This document shows positions 20,905 through 29,317 of a stretch of 34,636 bases of DNA, in pieces (positions within the stretch are counted from its first letter, which is position 1; the number at the start of each line of letters is the position of its first letter). The position numbers and the translations under genes are program-made. The notes under the pieces are model-generated. The model searched no databases and had not been told where the DNA came from. It worked only from the letters and a program-made list of their open reading frames with translations. The stretch covers positions 1 to 34,636 of the forward strand of contig JAGXTA010000145.1 of the NCBI GenBank assembly GCA_018333535.1, in the 5' to 3' direction. This DNA comes from Deltaproteobacteria bacterium (GTDB taxonomy: Bacteria > Desulfobacterota > BSN033 > UBA1163).

Positions 20905-21768
20905 ATGCGTATCCCAAGATTTGAATACTTCCGCCCATCATCGATCGATGAGGTTTGTTCTTTACTGTACAAGTATAGAGGAGAGGCGAAGGTCTTGGCT
21001 GGCGGTACCGACCTCTTCGTCAAAATGAAGAAAAAAGAGATTCTTCCCAAGGTTGTCATCAGCCTGAATGGGATCCAGAAACTAGACAGGATCGAATGTG
21101 ATGAGAAAGACGGTCTCAAAATTGGCCCACTCGTCACGCATGACGCAATCGTCAATCATCCATTCGTCAGAGAAAAGTTCGATTTTCTCTCTGAGACCTG
21201 TTTTAAGATCGGGACCCGCCAGGTGAGAAATATGGGAACCTTGGTGGGTAACCTTTGCAATGCCTCCCCTTCCTCTGACGCCTCTGCCCCTCTATTGGTC
21301 CTGGAAACAAAATTGAAGTTGGTTCACCTTTACGGTGAAAGAACCATCCCTCTTCAAGAATTTTTTATTGGGCCTTTCCAAACCGTTCTCGATCCCCAAG
21401 AAATCGTGGTAGAGGTTCAGATCCCAAAACCTGCCCCCCACACGGCCGGCTCTTACCAATACCTTCATAAAGCTTCCTCTGTCGGAGAAACCCTGGTCGG
21501 AGCGGCTGTGCTTCTCACAATAGATCCAAGAAATTCTACCTGTCAGGAGGCAAGAATTGGTCTCTCTTCTGTTGCTTCAACCCCTATCAGGGCGAAGGCT
21601 GCGGAAAGAACATTGAAGGGAAAAAGACTGGAGGAGAAGATCATTAGGGAGGCGGCTCAGGTGGCCATGGATGAAACCCAGCCTCGCTCCAGGTCTTTGT
21701 ATCGACGGGAGATGACCAGGGTATTAGTGGAACGCGCAATCCTTCGAGCGATGGAGAAAATCAGATGA
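20905..21768 (+). CDS. Molybdenum hydroxylase FAD-binding subunit (CoxM/XdhB-like)
   Basis: The 287-residue medium subunit of a xanthine dehydrogenase-family enzyme carries FAD and passes electrons from the iron-sulfur subunit. FAD contacts are visible: VLAGGTDLF (residues 30-38) and TRQVRNMGTLVGNLCNASPSSD (104-125). The C-terminal CO-dehydrogenase flavoprotein domain follows (SSVGETLVGAAVLL to the end). After GNLCNASPSSD there is no insertion with extra cysteines, so the [4Fe-4S]-bearing loop of 4-hydroxybenzoyl-CoA reductase beta subunits is absent. GGAGG lies just upstream of the ATG. It overlaps the next gene by 4 bp (ATGA). Confidence 0.93.
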   Translation: MRIPRFEYFRPSSIDEVCSLLYKYRGEAKVLAGGTDLFVKMKKKEILPKVVISLNGIQKLDRIECDEKDGLKIGPLVTHDAIVNHPFVREKFDFLSETCFKIGTRQVRNMGTLVGNLCNASPSSDASAPLLVLETKLKLVHLYGERTIPLQEFFIGPFQTVLDPQEIVVEVQIPKPAPHTAGSYQYLHKASSVGETLVGAAVLLTIDPRNSTCQEARIGLSSVASTPIRAKAAERTLKGKRLEEKIIREAAQVAMDETQPRSRSLYRREMTRVLVERAILRAMEKIR

Positions 21769-22235
21769 AAAAGCAATTAATCGAGTTGAGAGTGAATGGG
21801 GAATCCTTTGAGTTAGCCGTGGAGCCTCAGAAAACCCTATTGGAAGTGGTGAGAGAGGATTTAGGTCTCACAGGGGCAAAGGAGGCTTGCGGCACAGGAG
21901 AATGTGGTGCCTGTACCGTCTTAATTGACGGCAAACCCATCCTTTCCTGTTTGACGCTGGCGATTGAAGCCCAGGGGAAAGAGATTACTACCATCGAAGG
22001 TCTAGCCAAGGCTGGTGAACTCCATCCTTTACAGAAGGCTTTCATTCGGTATGGAGCCATTCAGTGCGGGTATTGTACATCAGGGATGATCCTCAATGCA
22101 AAATCTATTCTTGACGAAAATCCTAAACCCTCAAGAGATGAGATCTTAAAAGGACTGGAGGGTAACCTCTGTCGGTGCACAGGCTATAATAAAATTTTAG
22201 AAGCTGTCATGGCAGCCTCGACCGGAGAAGATTGA
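21765..22235 (+). CDS. Molybdenum hydroxylase 2x[2Fe-2S] subunit (CoxS/XdhC-like)
   Basis: The 156-residue small subunit carries both expected iron-sulfur clusters. The plant-ferredoxin-type cluster is ligated by Cys42, Cys47, Cys50 and Cys62 (ACGTGECGACTV, then SC). The all-helical C-terminal cluster uses Cys101, Cys104, Cys136 and Cys138 (CGYC and CRCTGY). It transfers electrons from the Mo site to FAD. Length is typical. It overlaps the FAD subunit gene and ends one base before the Mo subunit start, giving tight co-translation. Confidence 0.96.
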   Translation: MKKQLIELRVNGESFELAVEPQKTLLEVVREDLGLTGAKEACGTGECGACTVLIDGKPILSCLTLAIEAQGKEITTIEGLAKAGELHPLQKAFIRYGAIQCGYCTSGMILNAKSILDENPKPSRDEILKGLEGNLCRCTGYNKILEAVMAASTGED

Positions 22236-22236
22236 T

Positions 22237-24576
22237 ATGGAAGAGTTATCGTATGTCGGCAAGAGTGTTCCAAGAAAGGATGGCGTGGAGAAGGCAACTG
22301 GAAGAGCCCTTTATACTGTGGATATGGTTCTTCCTGGGATGTTGTGGGGTAAAATATTAAGGAGTCCCTACCCTCATGCCAAAATACTCCGTATTGATGC
22401 TTCCCGCGCAGAGAGACTCCCCGGAGTGAAGGCAGTCATCACAGGGAAGGATACTTTAGGGATCAAGCACGGATTTGTGGAAACTCCTCGATATCCCCCT
22501 GATCAATACCCTTTAGCCATGGATCGGGTCCGCTATATTGGTGAAGAAGTTGCTGCGGTTGCGGCCATCGATGAGTATGTTGCTGAAGAAGCCTTGAATC
22601 TTATCCAGGTCGATTATGAGGAGCTTCCTGCGGTCTTTGATCCTGAGGAGGCGATGAAACCCGAGGCTCCTGAAATCCATCCCAGCCACCCAAAGGTGAA
22701 AGAACCTTACAAGAATATTGGCGGAAAGACGGAATCCGGATGGGGAAACGTTGAGAAAGGGTTTGACGAATCCTACCTCGTCCGCGAGGATCGGTTCGAG
22801 GGGCAGCTAAGAACACATTGTTATATGGAACCCCAGGCCACGCTGGCCAGTTTCGATCTTTCAGGAAAGTTAAATGTTTGGACTTCAAGTCAAGGCCCTT
22901 TCATTAAAAGAGCCAAATTAGCCACGACCTTAGGACTTCCTTTCAGCAACGTTCGTGTTTTGAAAGCCTATGTGGGAGGAGCATACGGAGGGAAGATTGA
23001 CCTCTTCTCCCATGAATTCTGTGCTTCTCTGCTGTCCATCAAGGTCCAAAGGCCGGTGAAAATTGTTTGTACAAGGGAGGAGGTATTTGAGTCTGCCAGA
23101 CACGGCCAACCTATCTTTGTGGAGTTGAAAACGGGCGTCAAAAAAGACGGAACCTTAGTGGCTCAACAAATCAGGGTTGTCAATAATAGCGGCGCTTACC
23201 GTGGAAGCGGGGTAGTAGTTATTTTCCTCTGCTGGGGTTTTGTCATGCTCTGTTATCGAATTCCAAACCTGAAATATAAGGGCTACTCTATCTACACAAA
23301 CAATCCCGTCAGGGCCCCACAAAGGGGACATGGCGCCCCTAATCTTCGATTTGCCGTTGAATCACAGATGGACACGATGGCTGAAGAGTTAGGGATCGAT
23401 CCCGTAGAGATCCGTTTAAAGAATGCTCGACAGAAAGGGGACATTCTTCCCAATGAAGATTCGGTCAGGAACTGCGGTTTAGTCGAATGTATTGAAAGGG
23501 CTGCTGAGGCCACCCGATTTAAAGAAATATATGGGAAGAGGAAATCACAGGAGGGACAGAGGATAAGGAGGGGGATTGGAATGGGGGTGTCTTCTTACTT
23601 CAGCGGTTCCCTCATCTACCCCAACACGTCCGCGGCGATTGTCAAGTTGAATGACGATGGCACTGTATCGCTCCTCACAGGAGCCTTGGACATTGGCCAG
23701 GGGGCTGAGACCATTCTATGCCAAATTGTCGCTGAGGAGCTCGGGGTGTCAATGGATGATATTCGGGTTGTGGCAGCAGACACCGAGACCACTCCTGTGG
23801 ATATCGGCGCCTGGATCAGTGGAGGAGCTTATGTTTCCGGGAATGCTGTTAAGATGGCTGCCTCCGATGCAAGGCGTCAACTTTTTGAAGTGGCTGCGCA
23901 AGAACTTGAAGCCAATCCTGAGGACTTAATTGCAAAGAACCGAGAGATCTCTGTCAAAGGCATCCCAGGACGATCGATCTCTTTTACTCAGGCGGTGGCG
24001 TCAAGTATTTCAAAGCGCCGTGGGAATCCCATTATCGGTCAGGGCCATTTCCGAACAATGAAGGACATGCCAGCTCATCCGAGTCTCGCCACCACAAAAG
24101 GCAGATGGAGTGACAATTATGCCTTCGATGCCCAAGTCGCCGAGGTGGATGTCGATATGGAAACCGGCCAGGTAAAACTTGTGAAAGCGACCACAGCTCA
24201 TGACTGCGGTTTTCCTATTAACCCCTTACTGGTTGAAGGCCAGATTGATGGCCAGGTCTCTATGGCTCAAGGCCATGCCCTCTGGGAGGAAGTTTTGATG
24301 AAAGAAGGCAAAACCCTTACGACCTCTTTTCTCGACTATAAAATTCCCTGTGCTAAGGATCTGGTTGAATCTCACTACATCGACGTCATCACAGAGAGGT
24401 ATGAAAAAGATACTCCTTACCGCACAAAGGAGGTGGGAGAAGGATATGTCTCGGGAATGGTAGCTGCCATTGCCAATGCCGTGTATGATGCAACGGGGGT
24501 GAGAGTAAAAACGTTTCCGATCCTTCCTGAGAAGATACTGATGGGTTTGAAAGAAAAAGGGGATAAACCCCGTTAG
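22237..24576 (+). CDS. Molybdenum hydroxylase catalytic (Mo-binding) subunit
   Basis: The 779-residue protein has the aldehyde oxidase/xanthine dehydrogenase a/b hammerhead domain (VGKSVPRKDGVEKATGRALYTVDM...) followed by the Mo-cofactor domain: MEPQATLA, AYVGGAYGGKID, GALDIGQGAETI and the C-terminal KEVGEGYVSGM, whose Glu is the expected catalytic base. The carbon monoxide dehydrogenase motif AYxCSFR is absent; at the equivalent site is RAPQRGHGAPN, also unlike the usual AFRGFG of xanthine dehydrogenases. It hydroxylates an unknown N-heterocycle, aldehyde or aromatic, probably in the cytoplasm since no signal peptide is visible. GGAGAAG precedes the start. The last codons (CCC CGT TAG) lie in the end of the inverted-repeat element at 24567-24667. 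Confidence 0.93.
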   Translation: MEELSYVGKSVPRKDGVEKATGRALYTVDMVLPGMLWGKILRSPYPHAKILRIDASRAERLPGVKAVITGKDTLGIKHGFVETPRYPPDQYPLAMDRVRYIGEEVAAVAAIDEYVAEEALNLIQVDYEELPAVFDPEEAMKPEAPEIHPSHPKVKEPYKNIGGKTESGWGNVEKGFDESYLVREDRFEGQLRTHCYMEPQATLASFDLSGKLNVWTSSQGPFIKRAKLATTLGLPFSNVRVLKAYVGGAYGGKIDLFSHEFCASLLSIKVQRPVKIVCTREEVFESARHGQPIFVELKTGVKKDGTLVAQQIRVVNNSGAYRGSGVVVIFLCWGFVMLCYRIPNLKYKGYSIYTNNPVRAPQRGHGAPNLRFAVESQMDTMAEELGIDPVEIRLKNARQKGDILPNEDSVRNCGLVECIERAAEATRFKEIYGKRKSQEGQRIRRGIGMGVSSYFSGSLIYPNTSAAIVKLNDDGTVSLLTGALDIGQGAETILCQIVAEELGVSMDDIRVVAADTETTPVDIGAWISGGAYVSGNAVKMAASDARRQLFEVAAQELEANPEDLIAKNREISVKGIPGRSISFTQAVASSISKRRGNPIIGQGHFRTMKDMPAHPSLATTKGRWSDNYAFDAQVAEVDVDMETGQVKLVKATTAHDCGFPINPLLVEGQIDGQVSMAQGHALWEEVLMKEGKTLTTSFLDYKIPCAKDLVESHYIDVITERYEKDTPYRTKEVGEGYVSGMVAAIANAVYDATGVRVKTFPILPEKILMGLKEKGDKPR

Positions 24577-24667
24577 AAAGGATGGGGCTTTTAATCCCGC
24601 CCTCAATAATGAATGAATATTTTCTTTTTACATCCCCGTCGTAGATGGCGGGGCTTTCTAACGGGGT
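24567..24667. mobile_element. ACCCCGTTAGAA inverted-repeat element, copy 2, upstream of the PaaK-like gene
   Basis: Perfect 14-bp ends, ACCCCGTTAGAAAG (24567-24580) and CTTTCTAACGGGGT (24654-24667), bound a 101-bp segment. The outer 12 bases equal those of copy 1 at 4803-4926. Next to the right end is the hairpin CCCCG...CGGGG followed by CTTTC, as in copy 1. Its left end supplies the last two sense codons and the stop of the Mo-subunit gene. Its right end is 14 bases before the ATG of the next gene. The interiors of the two copies differ, which suits an ancient or non-autonomous mobile repeat. Confidence 0.65.
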
Positions 24668-24681
24668 AAATAGAGGGAAAT

Positions 24682-26001
24682 ATGGAAAAGGTCATCATGT
24701 GGAAACCGGAATTGGAGACAATGCCAAGAGATAAACTTTTAGGGTATCAACTTCAGCTATTCAGAAACCAGATGGCCTATGTCTATGAGCGGGCTCCCTT
24801 CTATAGAAAGAAGTTTGATGATGCTGGAATAAAACCTGAACATATTAAGACTTTAGAGGATGTCAGCAGAATTCCTTTCACGGTCAAGGACGAGTTGAGG
24901 CAGAGCCAGGAGAAATCTCCTCCCTTTGGAGACTTCCATTGTATCTCTCCAGCGGAGGGAGTAAGGGTCTTTCAAACTACTGGAACAACGGGAATACCTG
25001 TGCGGTCCTTGTTAAGTAAGAAGGACTGGTTGGAAGTCTACTATGACCAGTTTATGTACTTTATGTATGGGTATGGAATCACCAAGGCTGATATCATATT
25101 TATCCCTTTCAACTATGGACTCTATTTAGCCTGGTGGGGAATCCATTCATCTTTTGAGCAAGGAGGTGTTCTCGTCATCCCGGGTGGGGGACAAAGTTCC
25201 GAAGATCGCATTAAAAATATTCTTGAATGGAAACCGACCGTTGTTTGTGGTACGCCTACTTATATCCTTTTCCTCGGTGAGGTGGCTAAGAAGATGGGCG
25301 TGGATCTCTCAAAGACGGCTGTCCGAATTGTCATTACAGCAGGAGAGCCGGGAGCCCAGGTTCCTTCAACCAAAAAATTGATTGAAACCACCTGGGGGGC
25401 TAAAAATTATGACGACATCGGCTCCACAGAAATTTCCAACTTCGGTTTTGAATGTGTGGCTCAGAAAGGGACTCATGTTATTGAAAGCATGTTTCTCGCT
25501 GAGGTGATCGATCCGAAGACGGGCAAAAATTTGAATCCAGGTGAAGAAGGGGAGTTGGTTCTTACTAACCTTTGCTGTGAATCCATGCCTTTGATCCGAT
25601 GGCGGATGGGCGATGTCGTTAAATTCGATGTGACGAAGTGTGACTGCGGACGGACATTCCTCCGCTTAGAGAGAGGGATCATCGGTCGGGCGGATGATAT
25701 GTTCCAATTTGGCGGAGTCAATATTTTTCCGTCCGCAATTGAGAATTTCGTTCGCGAGACGAAAGAATTCTCAAATGAATATCAAGTCATTGCCCCCAAG
25801 ATGGGATCAGGGAAGCATTTAAGAATTCGCGTCGAACCCTCCTCCCCCTCCCTTTCAAAAGAAGAGATGGATCGAGCGGTGAATGCCTTCAAAGAAATTT
25901 TCAAATTTCGAATTGGGGTCACTCCGGATGTAGAAGTGGTTAAGATCGGCGAGCTTCCCCGATTTGAGGGCAAAGCCAAGCGGGTGATCAAGGAGGCTTG
26001 A
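24682..26001 (+). CDS. Phenylacetate-CoA ligase-family (PaaK-like) acid-CoA ligase
   Basis: The 439-residue adenylate-forming enzyme has PaaK-family length. Features: N-terminal LFRNQMAYVYERAPFYRKKFDDAGI and IPFTVKDELR, the phosphate-binding loop FQTTGTTGIPV (about residues 96-106), YDDIGSTEISNFGFEC, GELVLTNLCCESMPLIRWRMGDV, CDCGRTFLRLERGIIGRADDMFQFGGVNIFPSAIE, and the C-terminal lid with FEGKAKRV, whose lysine closes the active site. It activates an aromatic or related carboxylic acid to its CoA thioester with ATP. Several PaaK paralogues act on acids other than phenylacetate, so the substrate is open. GAGGG lies five bases before the ATG. Confidence 0.92.
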   Translation: MEKVIMWKPELETMPRDKLLGYQLQLFRNQMAYVYERAPFYRKKFDDAGIKPEHIKTLEDVSRIPFTVKDELRQSQEKSPPFGDFHCISPAEGVRVFQTTGTTGIPVRSLLSKKDWLEVYYDQFMYFMYGYGITKADIIFIPFNYGLYLAWWGIHSSFEQGGVLVIPGGGQSSEDRIKNILEWKPTVVCGTPTYILFLGEVAKKMGVDLSKTAVRIVITAGEPGAQVPSTKKLIETTWGAKNYDDIGSTEISNFGFECVAQKGTHVIESMFLAEVIDPKTGKNLNPGEEGELVLTNLCCESMPLIRWRMGDVVKFDVTKCDCGRTFLRLERGIIGRADDMFQFGGVNIFPSAIENFVRETKEFSNEYQVIAPKMGSGKHLRIRVEPSSPSLSKEEMDRAVNAFKEIFKFRIGVTPDVEVVKIGELPRFEGKAKRVIKEA

Positions 26002-26069
26002 AAAGAAGAATCAGGTCAATAGAAAGGAGGTGGACCGATCCCCTTTACTGTATTGTCTGAAGATTAGTG

Positions 26070-26098
26070 TTGATTTTTAAAAAGTCTCATCCTAACAT
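26070..26098 (+). promoter_or_regulatory. Candidate internal promoter before the ABC importer genes
   Basis: TTGATT (26070-26075) and TAACAT (26093-26098) are 17 bases apart, 28 bases upstream of the substrate-binding protein ATG. An extra AAGGAGGTGG without a following start codon occurs at 26024-26033, duplicating the functional AAGGAGGTGG at 26114-26123. Confidence 0.35.
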
Positions 26099-26125
26099 AG
26101 GAAAAAAATTTATAAGGAGGTGGCC

Positions 26126-27409
26126 ATGAAAAACAAAGCATTGGTAGGTCATATTGGCATAAATCTACTCCTCATATTAACCCTTCTACCCTTTGTTTGT
26201 GTTCTATCCCCTAACATATCTATAGCTCAGCCCATTGTACTCGGTGTTCCTATTTCCCGAGGATATCCCGACGGCGTGGATGCAGAACGAGGAATAACAT
26301 TGGCGGTGGATGTAATTAATGCCAAAGGCGGAGTTAACGTAGCGGGGAAAATGCGTCCTTTAAAACTTGAAATAAGCGATACCCGTGACCTTGAACCAGG
26401 TGTCCCGGTGGCTGAGGCACTTCTGGCAGTGGAGAGATTAATTATAGAGAAAAAGGCGAATTTTATTGTTGGTGGACCTATCCGGTCGGAGGGTGCTCTG
26501 GCAGCAATGGACATATTGTCTAAGCATAAGACAGTGTCCATACTCTCCGCAGGAGTTTTAAGCCCTGCCTATCACAAGCGGATAGCTGATAACTACGATA
26601 AGTACAAATATTGCTTTAGAACAACGGGGAGCGTGGTCCCTATGATAGAAGGGGCAATAGGAACTTTTGAGTCTATTAAAGCTAAAAAGGGATTTGATAA
26701 AGCTTTTATTATGGTGCAGGATGTCGCCCATGCTCGAGCCGCCGGCAGCGCTCTGAAAGACGGACTTGAAAAGAAAGGGTGGAAAATCATTGGGCATGAG
26801 ATATATCCAACCGGAACGACCGACTTCTCTGTTGGATTATCCAAAGCTAAGGACGGAATGGCACAGTATTTAATACCGTGGTTCGATATGCCCGAAGTCT
26901 CCATTTTGATGAAGCAGTGGTATGATATGAAGGTGCCTGCTTTACCAATTGGCTACATTCATGCTCTTCAGGATGAAGGAACCTGGAAGGCCACGGATGG
27001 TAAGGTTGCTTATTCGGTTGTCCTCTACGCAAAGGCAGGCTCGGTGGCGACCAAGGCAATTCCCATGAGCGAGATGTTCGTTTCCGACCATAAGAAAAAA
27101 TATGGAGTGGAGCCAAGATCAGAATGGACGTCCACCAGTTATACGGCTGTTTACATTCTGAAGGACGCCATTGAACGGGCGAAAAGCCTTGACCCTGATC
27201 TAATCATACCGGCTTTAGAAAAAACCGATTTGATGGGGACTTACGGCAGGGTAAGGTTTGACCCCAAGAGTCACCAAATTATTGAGAACGGCGACCCAAA
27301 AGAGACTGCCGTGGGCATGTGGGCCCAGTGGATAGATGGCAAGAGAACGATTGTCTTTCCGGATAAAATAGCGACAAGAAGTTTAGAGATGCCGCCTTGG
27401 ATGAAGTGA
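26126..27409 (+). CDS. Liv-type ABC transporter substrate-binding protein
   Basis: The 427-residue periplasmic binding protein of the branched-chain amino acid / amide / aromatic acid family begins with a signal peptide (MKNKALVGHIG, hydrophobic core INLLLILTLLPFVCVL, likely cleavage in SIA-QP). The mature part starts IVLGVPISRGYPDGVDAERGITLAVDVINAKGGVNVAGK, typical of periplasmic-binding-protein type 1 folds, followed by the RLIIEKKANFIVGGPIRSEGALAAMDI segment. The ATG at 26126 with AAGGAGG five bases upstream is preferred over the in-frame GTG at 26120. It delivers ligand to the permease encoded next. Relatives bind amino acids, aromatics or amides, so specificity is not assigned. Confidence 0.93.
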   Translation: MKNKALVGHIGINLLLILTLLPFVCVLSPNISIAQPIVLGVPISRGYPDGVDAERGITLAVDVINAKGGVNVAGKMRPLKLEISDTRDLEPGVPVAEALLAVERLIIEKKANFIVGGPIRSEGALAAMDILSKHKTVSILSAGVLSPAYHKRIADNYDKYKYCFRTTGSVVPMIEGAIGTFESIKAKKGFDKAFIMVQDVAHARAAGSALKDGLEKKGWKIIGHEIYPTGTTDFSVGLSKAKDGMAQYLIPWFDMPEVSILMKQWYDMKVPALPIGYIHALQDEGTWKATDGKVAYSVVLYAKAGSVATKAIPMSEMFVSDHKKKYGVEPRSEWTSTSYTAVYILKDAIERAKSLDPDLIIPALEKTDLMGTYGRVRFDPKSHQIIENGDPKETAVGMWAQWIDGKRTIVFPDKIATRSLEMPPWMK

Positions 27410-27434
27410 GTCAAACTGAGAGTAGGAAGTCAAG

Positions 27435-28301
27435 ATGAATATTTTTATTTTCGGGCTCGTCAATAGTGTCATTTTGGCCTTAATAGCCAGTGGTTTTGCA
27501 TTGGTGTACGGTGTCAGCCGATTGGCTAATTTCGCCCATGGCGCCCTGTATATCTTGGTAGGATTTGCCACTTGGCTCTTCCTGAACCGGCTGGGGATAA
27601 ACTATATAGGGTCCATCTTCCTTTCTATCGTTATTGTATCCATCATTGGAGGTGCAATCTATCGCTTCTTCCTGATCCGGGTAAAAGGCATGCCGGCATC
27701 GGAGATTATTGCCTCTTTATCCATAGGCATCGCTATTATGGAATTATTCCGCTGGAGGGGGTTCATCGGTGAGGCTTATATGCTTCCCCCTTTTGTCACT
27801 GGCTCCGTAAGTATCGCTGGAGTCATGATTGATTGGCAGCGACTCATCATCATAGGCATTGGTTTGGCAATGATGTTATCTTTGTGGCTGTTTACTCACC
27901 ATACTAAAGTAGGCTTATCTCTTCGGGCGATAGCTCAAGATAAGCGTGCCAGTATGATGTCGGGGATAGACCCGGACCGAACAGCAGTTATCGGATTAGC
28001 AATGGGGTCAGCCTTAGCTGGAGTCGCTGCTGTCGTTATCCTTCCTCTGGGAAGCATCACTGTAGAAACAGGATACATGGTTCTGACCGATGCAATAGCC
28101 GTGTGTATTATCGGAGGACTTGGCAGCTGGATGGGTGTTCTCGCCGGCGCTTTTTTATTAGGTTTTTCTCAAATACTGGCTACAGCCTTTATAGGACCTC
28201 ACTGGCAAATGGTGGTGGTTTTGCTATTCATTATTTTGACATTGATACTCAAGCCTTCTGGACTTCTTGGGAGACAAAAAGAACTTGAGGAGAGGGTTTA
28301 G
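27435..28301 (+). CDS. Liv-type ABC transporter permease, LivH-like
   Basis: The 288-residue membrane protein has about eight hydrophobic segments. Family landmarks include the N-terminal NSVILALIASGFALVYGVSRLANFAHGALY, RAIAQDKRASMMSGIDPDRTAVIGLAMGSALAGVAAV (coupling to the ATPase) and AIAVCIIGGLGSWMGVLAGAFLLG. It forms half of the inner-membrane channel together with the LivM-like protein. It follows the binding-protein gene by 25 bases and precedes livM by 2 bases. An AGGAAG Shine-Dalgarno-like sequence is upstream. Confidence 0.95.
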   Translation: MNIFIFGLVNSVILALIASGFALVYGVSRLANFAHGALYILVGFATWLFLNRLGINYIGSIFLSIVIVSIIGGAIYRFFLIRVKGMPASEIIASLSIGIAIMELFRWRGFIGEAYMLPPFVTGSVSIAGVMIDWQRLIIIGIGLAMMLSLWLFTHHTKVGLSLRAIAQDKRASMMSGIDPDRTAVIGLAMGSALAGVAAVVILPLGSITVETGYMVLTDAIAVCIIGGLGSWMGVLAGAFLLGFSQILATAFIGPHWQMVVVLLFIILTLILKPSGLLGRQKELEERV

Positions 28302-28303
28302 GA

Positions 28304-29317
28304 TTGGATGAGAAAATAAGGCGCAGGGAAAGATTAGACCGAGGCATCAAAGTACGAACGGAAGGCATATATGCTATTTCTTCATGGCGGGGAATAGCAT
28401 ATATGTCCTTACCGACGGTTGCTTTTGTCTTAGGACTGCTGATCATCCCTTTAGCTGTGACATCGATGGCCTGGCAAAAGATTATCATTATTGCCTGTAT
28501 CTTCGCTTTTTTGGCTTTAAGCTTTGACTTCTTAGCTCATTTCGTCGGAATCGTCTGTTTGGGTGGAGCTTTTTTCACAGGAGTGGGTGGCTATATCTCT
28601 GGTCTTCTGAATTCAGCATTTGGCCTCCCGTTGGTGATCACCATTCCCATAGCCACCATAGGTGGAGCAGTTATTTGCACGCTGTTTTTACTTCCCTGCT
28701 TGCCCATGCGGGGCATTTACTTTGCCATTGTAAGTCTGATGTACCCACTGCTATTTGCGAGAGTGATTCAGGCCCTGAATATTTTTGGTGGCACCGATGG
28801 GTTACCTGGGCTTGCAACTTTCCCCAATATATGGGTTGAGCTCTATTTAATTTTACCCCTGATTCTCCTCCTCACCTTCGGTCTAAGAAGGCTGGTGAAT
28901 GAAGACTTTGGGATGGTGCTACGCGCAATCAAAGATAATGACCAGGCCGTTAAGGCTTCCAATATCAATATTACTTGGTTTAAGATGAAAGCTGTTTTTT
29001 TAGCCGCAGCGATAGGTTGCTTTTCTGGCGCTTATCTTGCTCATCTTTACGGTTGGGTAGGCTTATCCTTATTCGCTTTAGACTTTTCCATATTCCCCAT
29101 TGCGGCTACGGTTGTCGGAGGGGTTGGTACTTTAGTCGGTCCTGTCATAGGAGCTCTCATCCTGACCCTGTTTTCAGAAATGCTTCGAGAATTTGGGCCG
29201 CTCAGGGTAGTTTTTTATAGTCTTATTTTAGCAGGGCTTGTGATCCTTAACACCGGAGGTTTGGTGCCTTATTTACAGAGAAAATATCATCAGTTTGAAC
29301 GTTGGACTGAAATATGA
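28304..29317 (+). CDS. Liv-type ABC transporter permease, LivM-like
   Basis: The 337-residue inner-membrane permease starts with a charged N terminus (DEKIRRRERLDRG) and has about nine hydrophobic helices. Landmarks are LALSFDFLAHFVGIVCLGGAFFTGVGGY, LRAIKDNDQAVKASNINITWFKMKAVFLAAAIGCFSGAYLAHLYGWVG and FPIAATVVGGVGTLVGPVIGALIL. The start is taken as TTG at 28304: no in-frame ATG occurs before the first membrane segments and GAGGAG lies upstream. The 3' end overlaps the ATPase gene by 4 bp (ATGA). It pairs with the LivH-like subunit. Confidence 0.94.
   Translation: MDEKIRRRERLDRGIKVRTEGIYAISSWRGIAYMSLPTVAFVLGLLIIPLAVTSMAWQKIIIIACIFAFLALSFDFLAHFVGIVCLGGAFFTGVGGYISGLLNSAFGLPLVITIPIATIGGAVICTLFLLPCLPMRGIYFAIVSLMYPLLFARVIQALNIFGGTDGLPGLATFPNIWVELYLILPLILLLTFGLRRLVNEDFGMVLRAIKDNDQAVKASNINITWFKMKAVFLAAAIGCFSGAYLAHLYGWVGLSLFALDFSIFPIAATVVGGVGTLVGPVIGALILTLFSEMLREFGPLRVVFYSLILAGLVILNTGGLVPYLQRKYHQFERWTEI

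Noticed and set aside
20905-24576. 4-hydroxybenzoyl-CoA reductase
   Set aside because: The FAD subunit lacks the cysteine-containing [4Fe-4S] insertion after GNLC that defines this enzyme.
22237-24576. Aerobic carbon monoxide dehydrogenase large subunit
   Set aside because: The form I motif AYxCSFR is absent.
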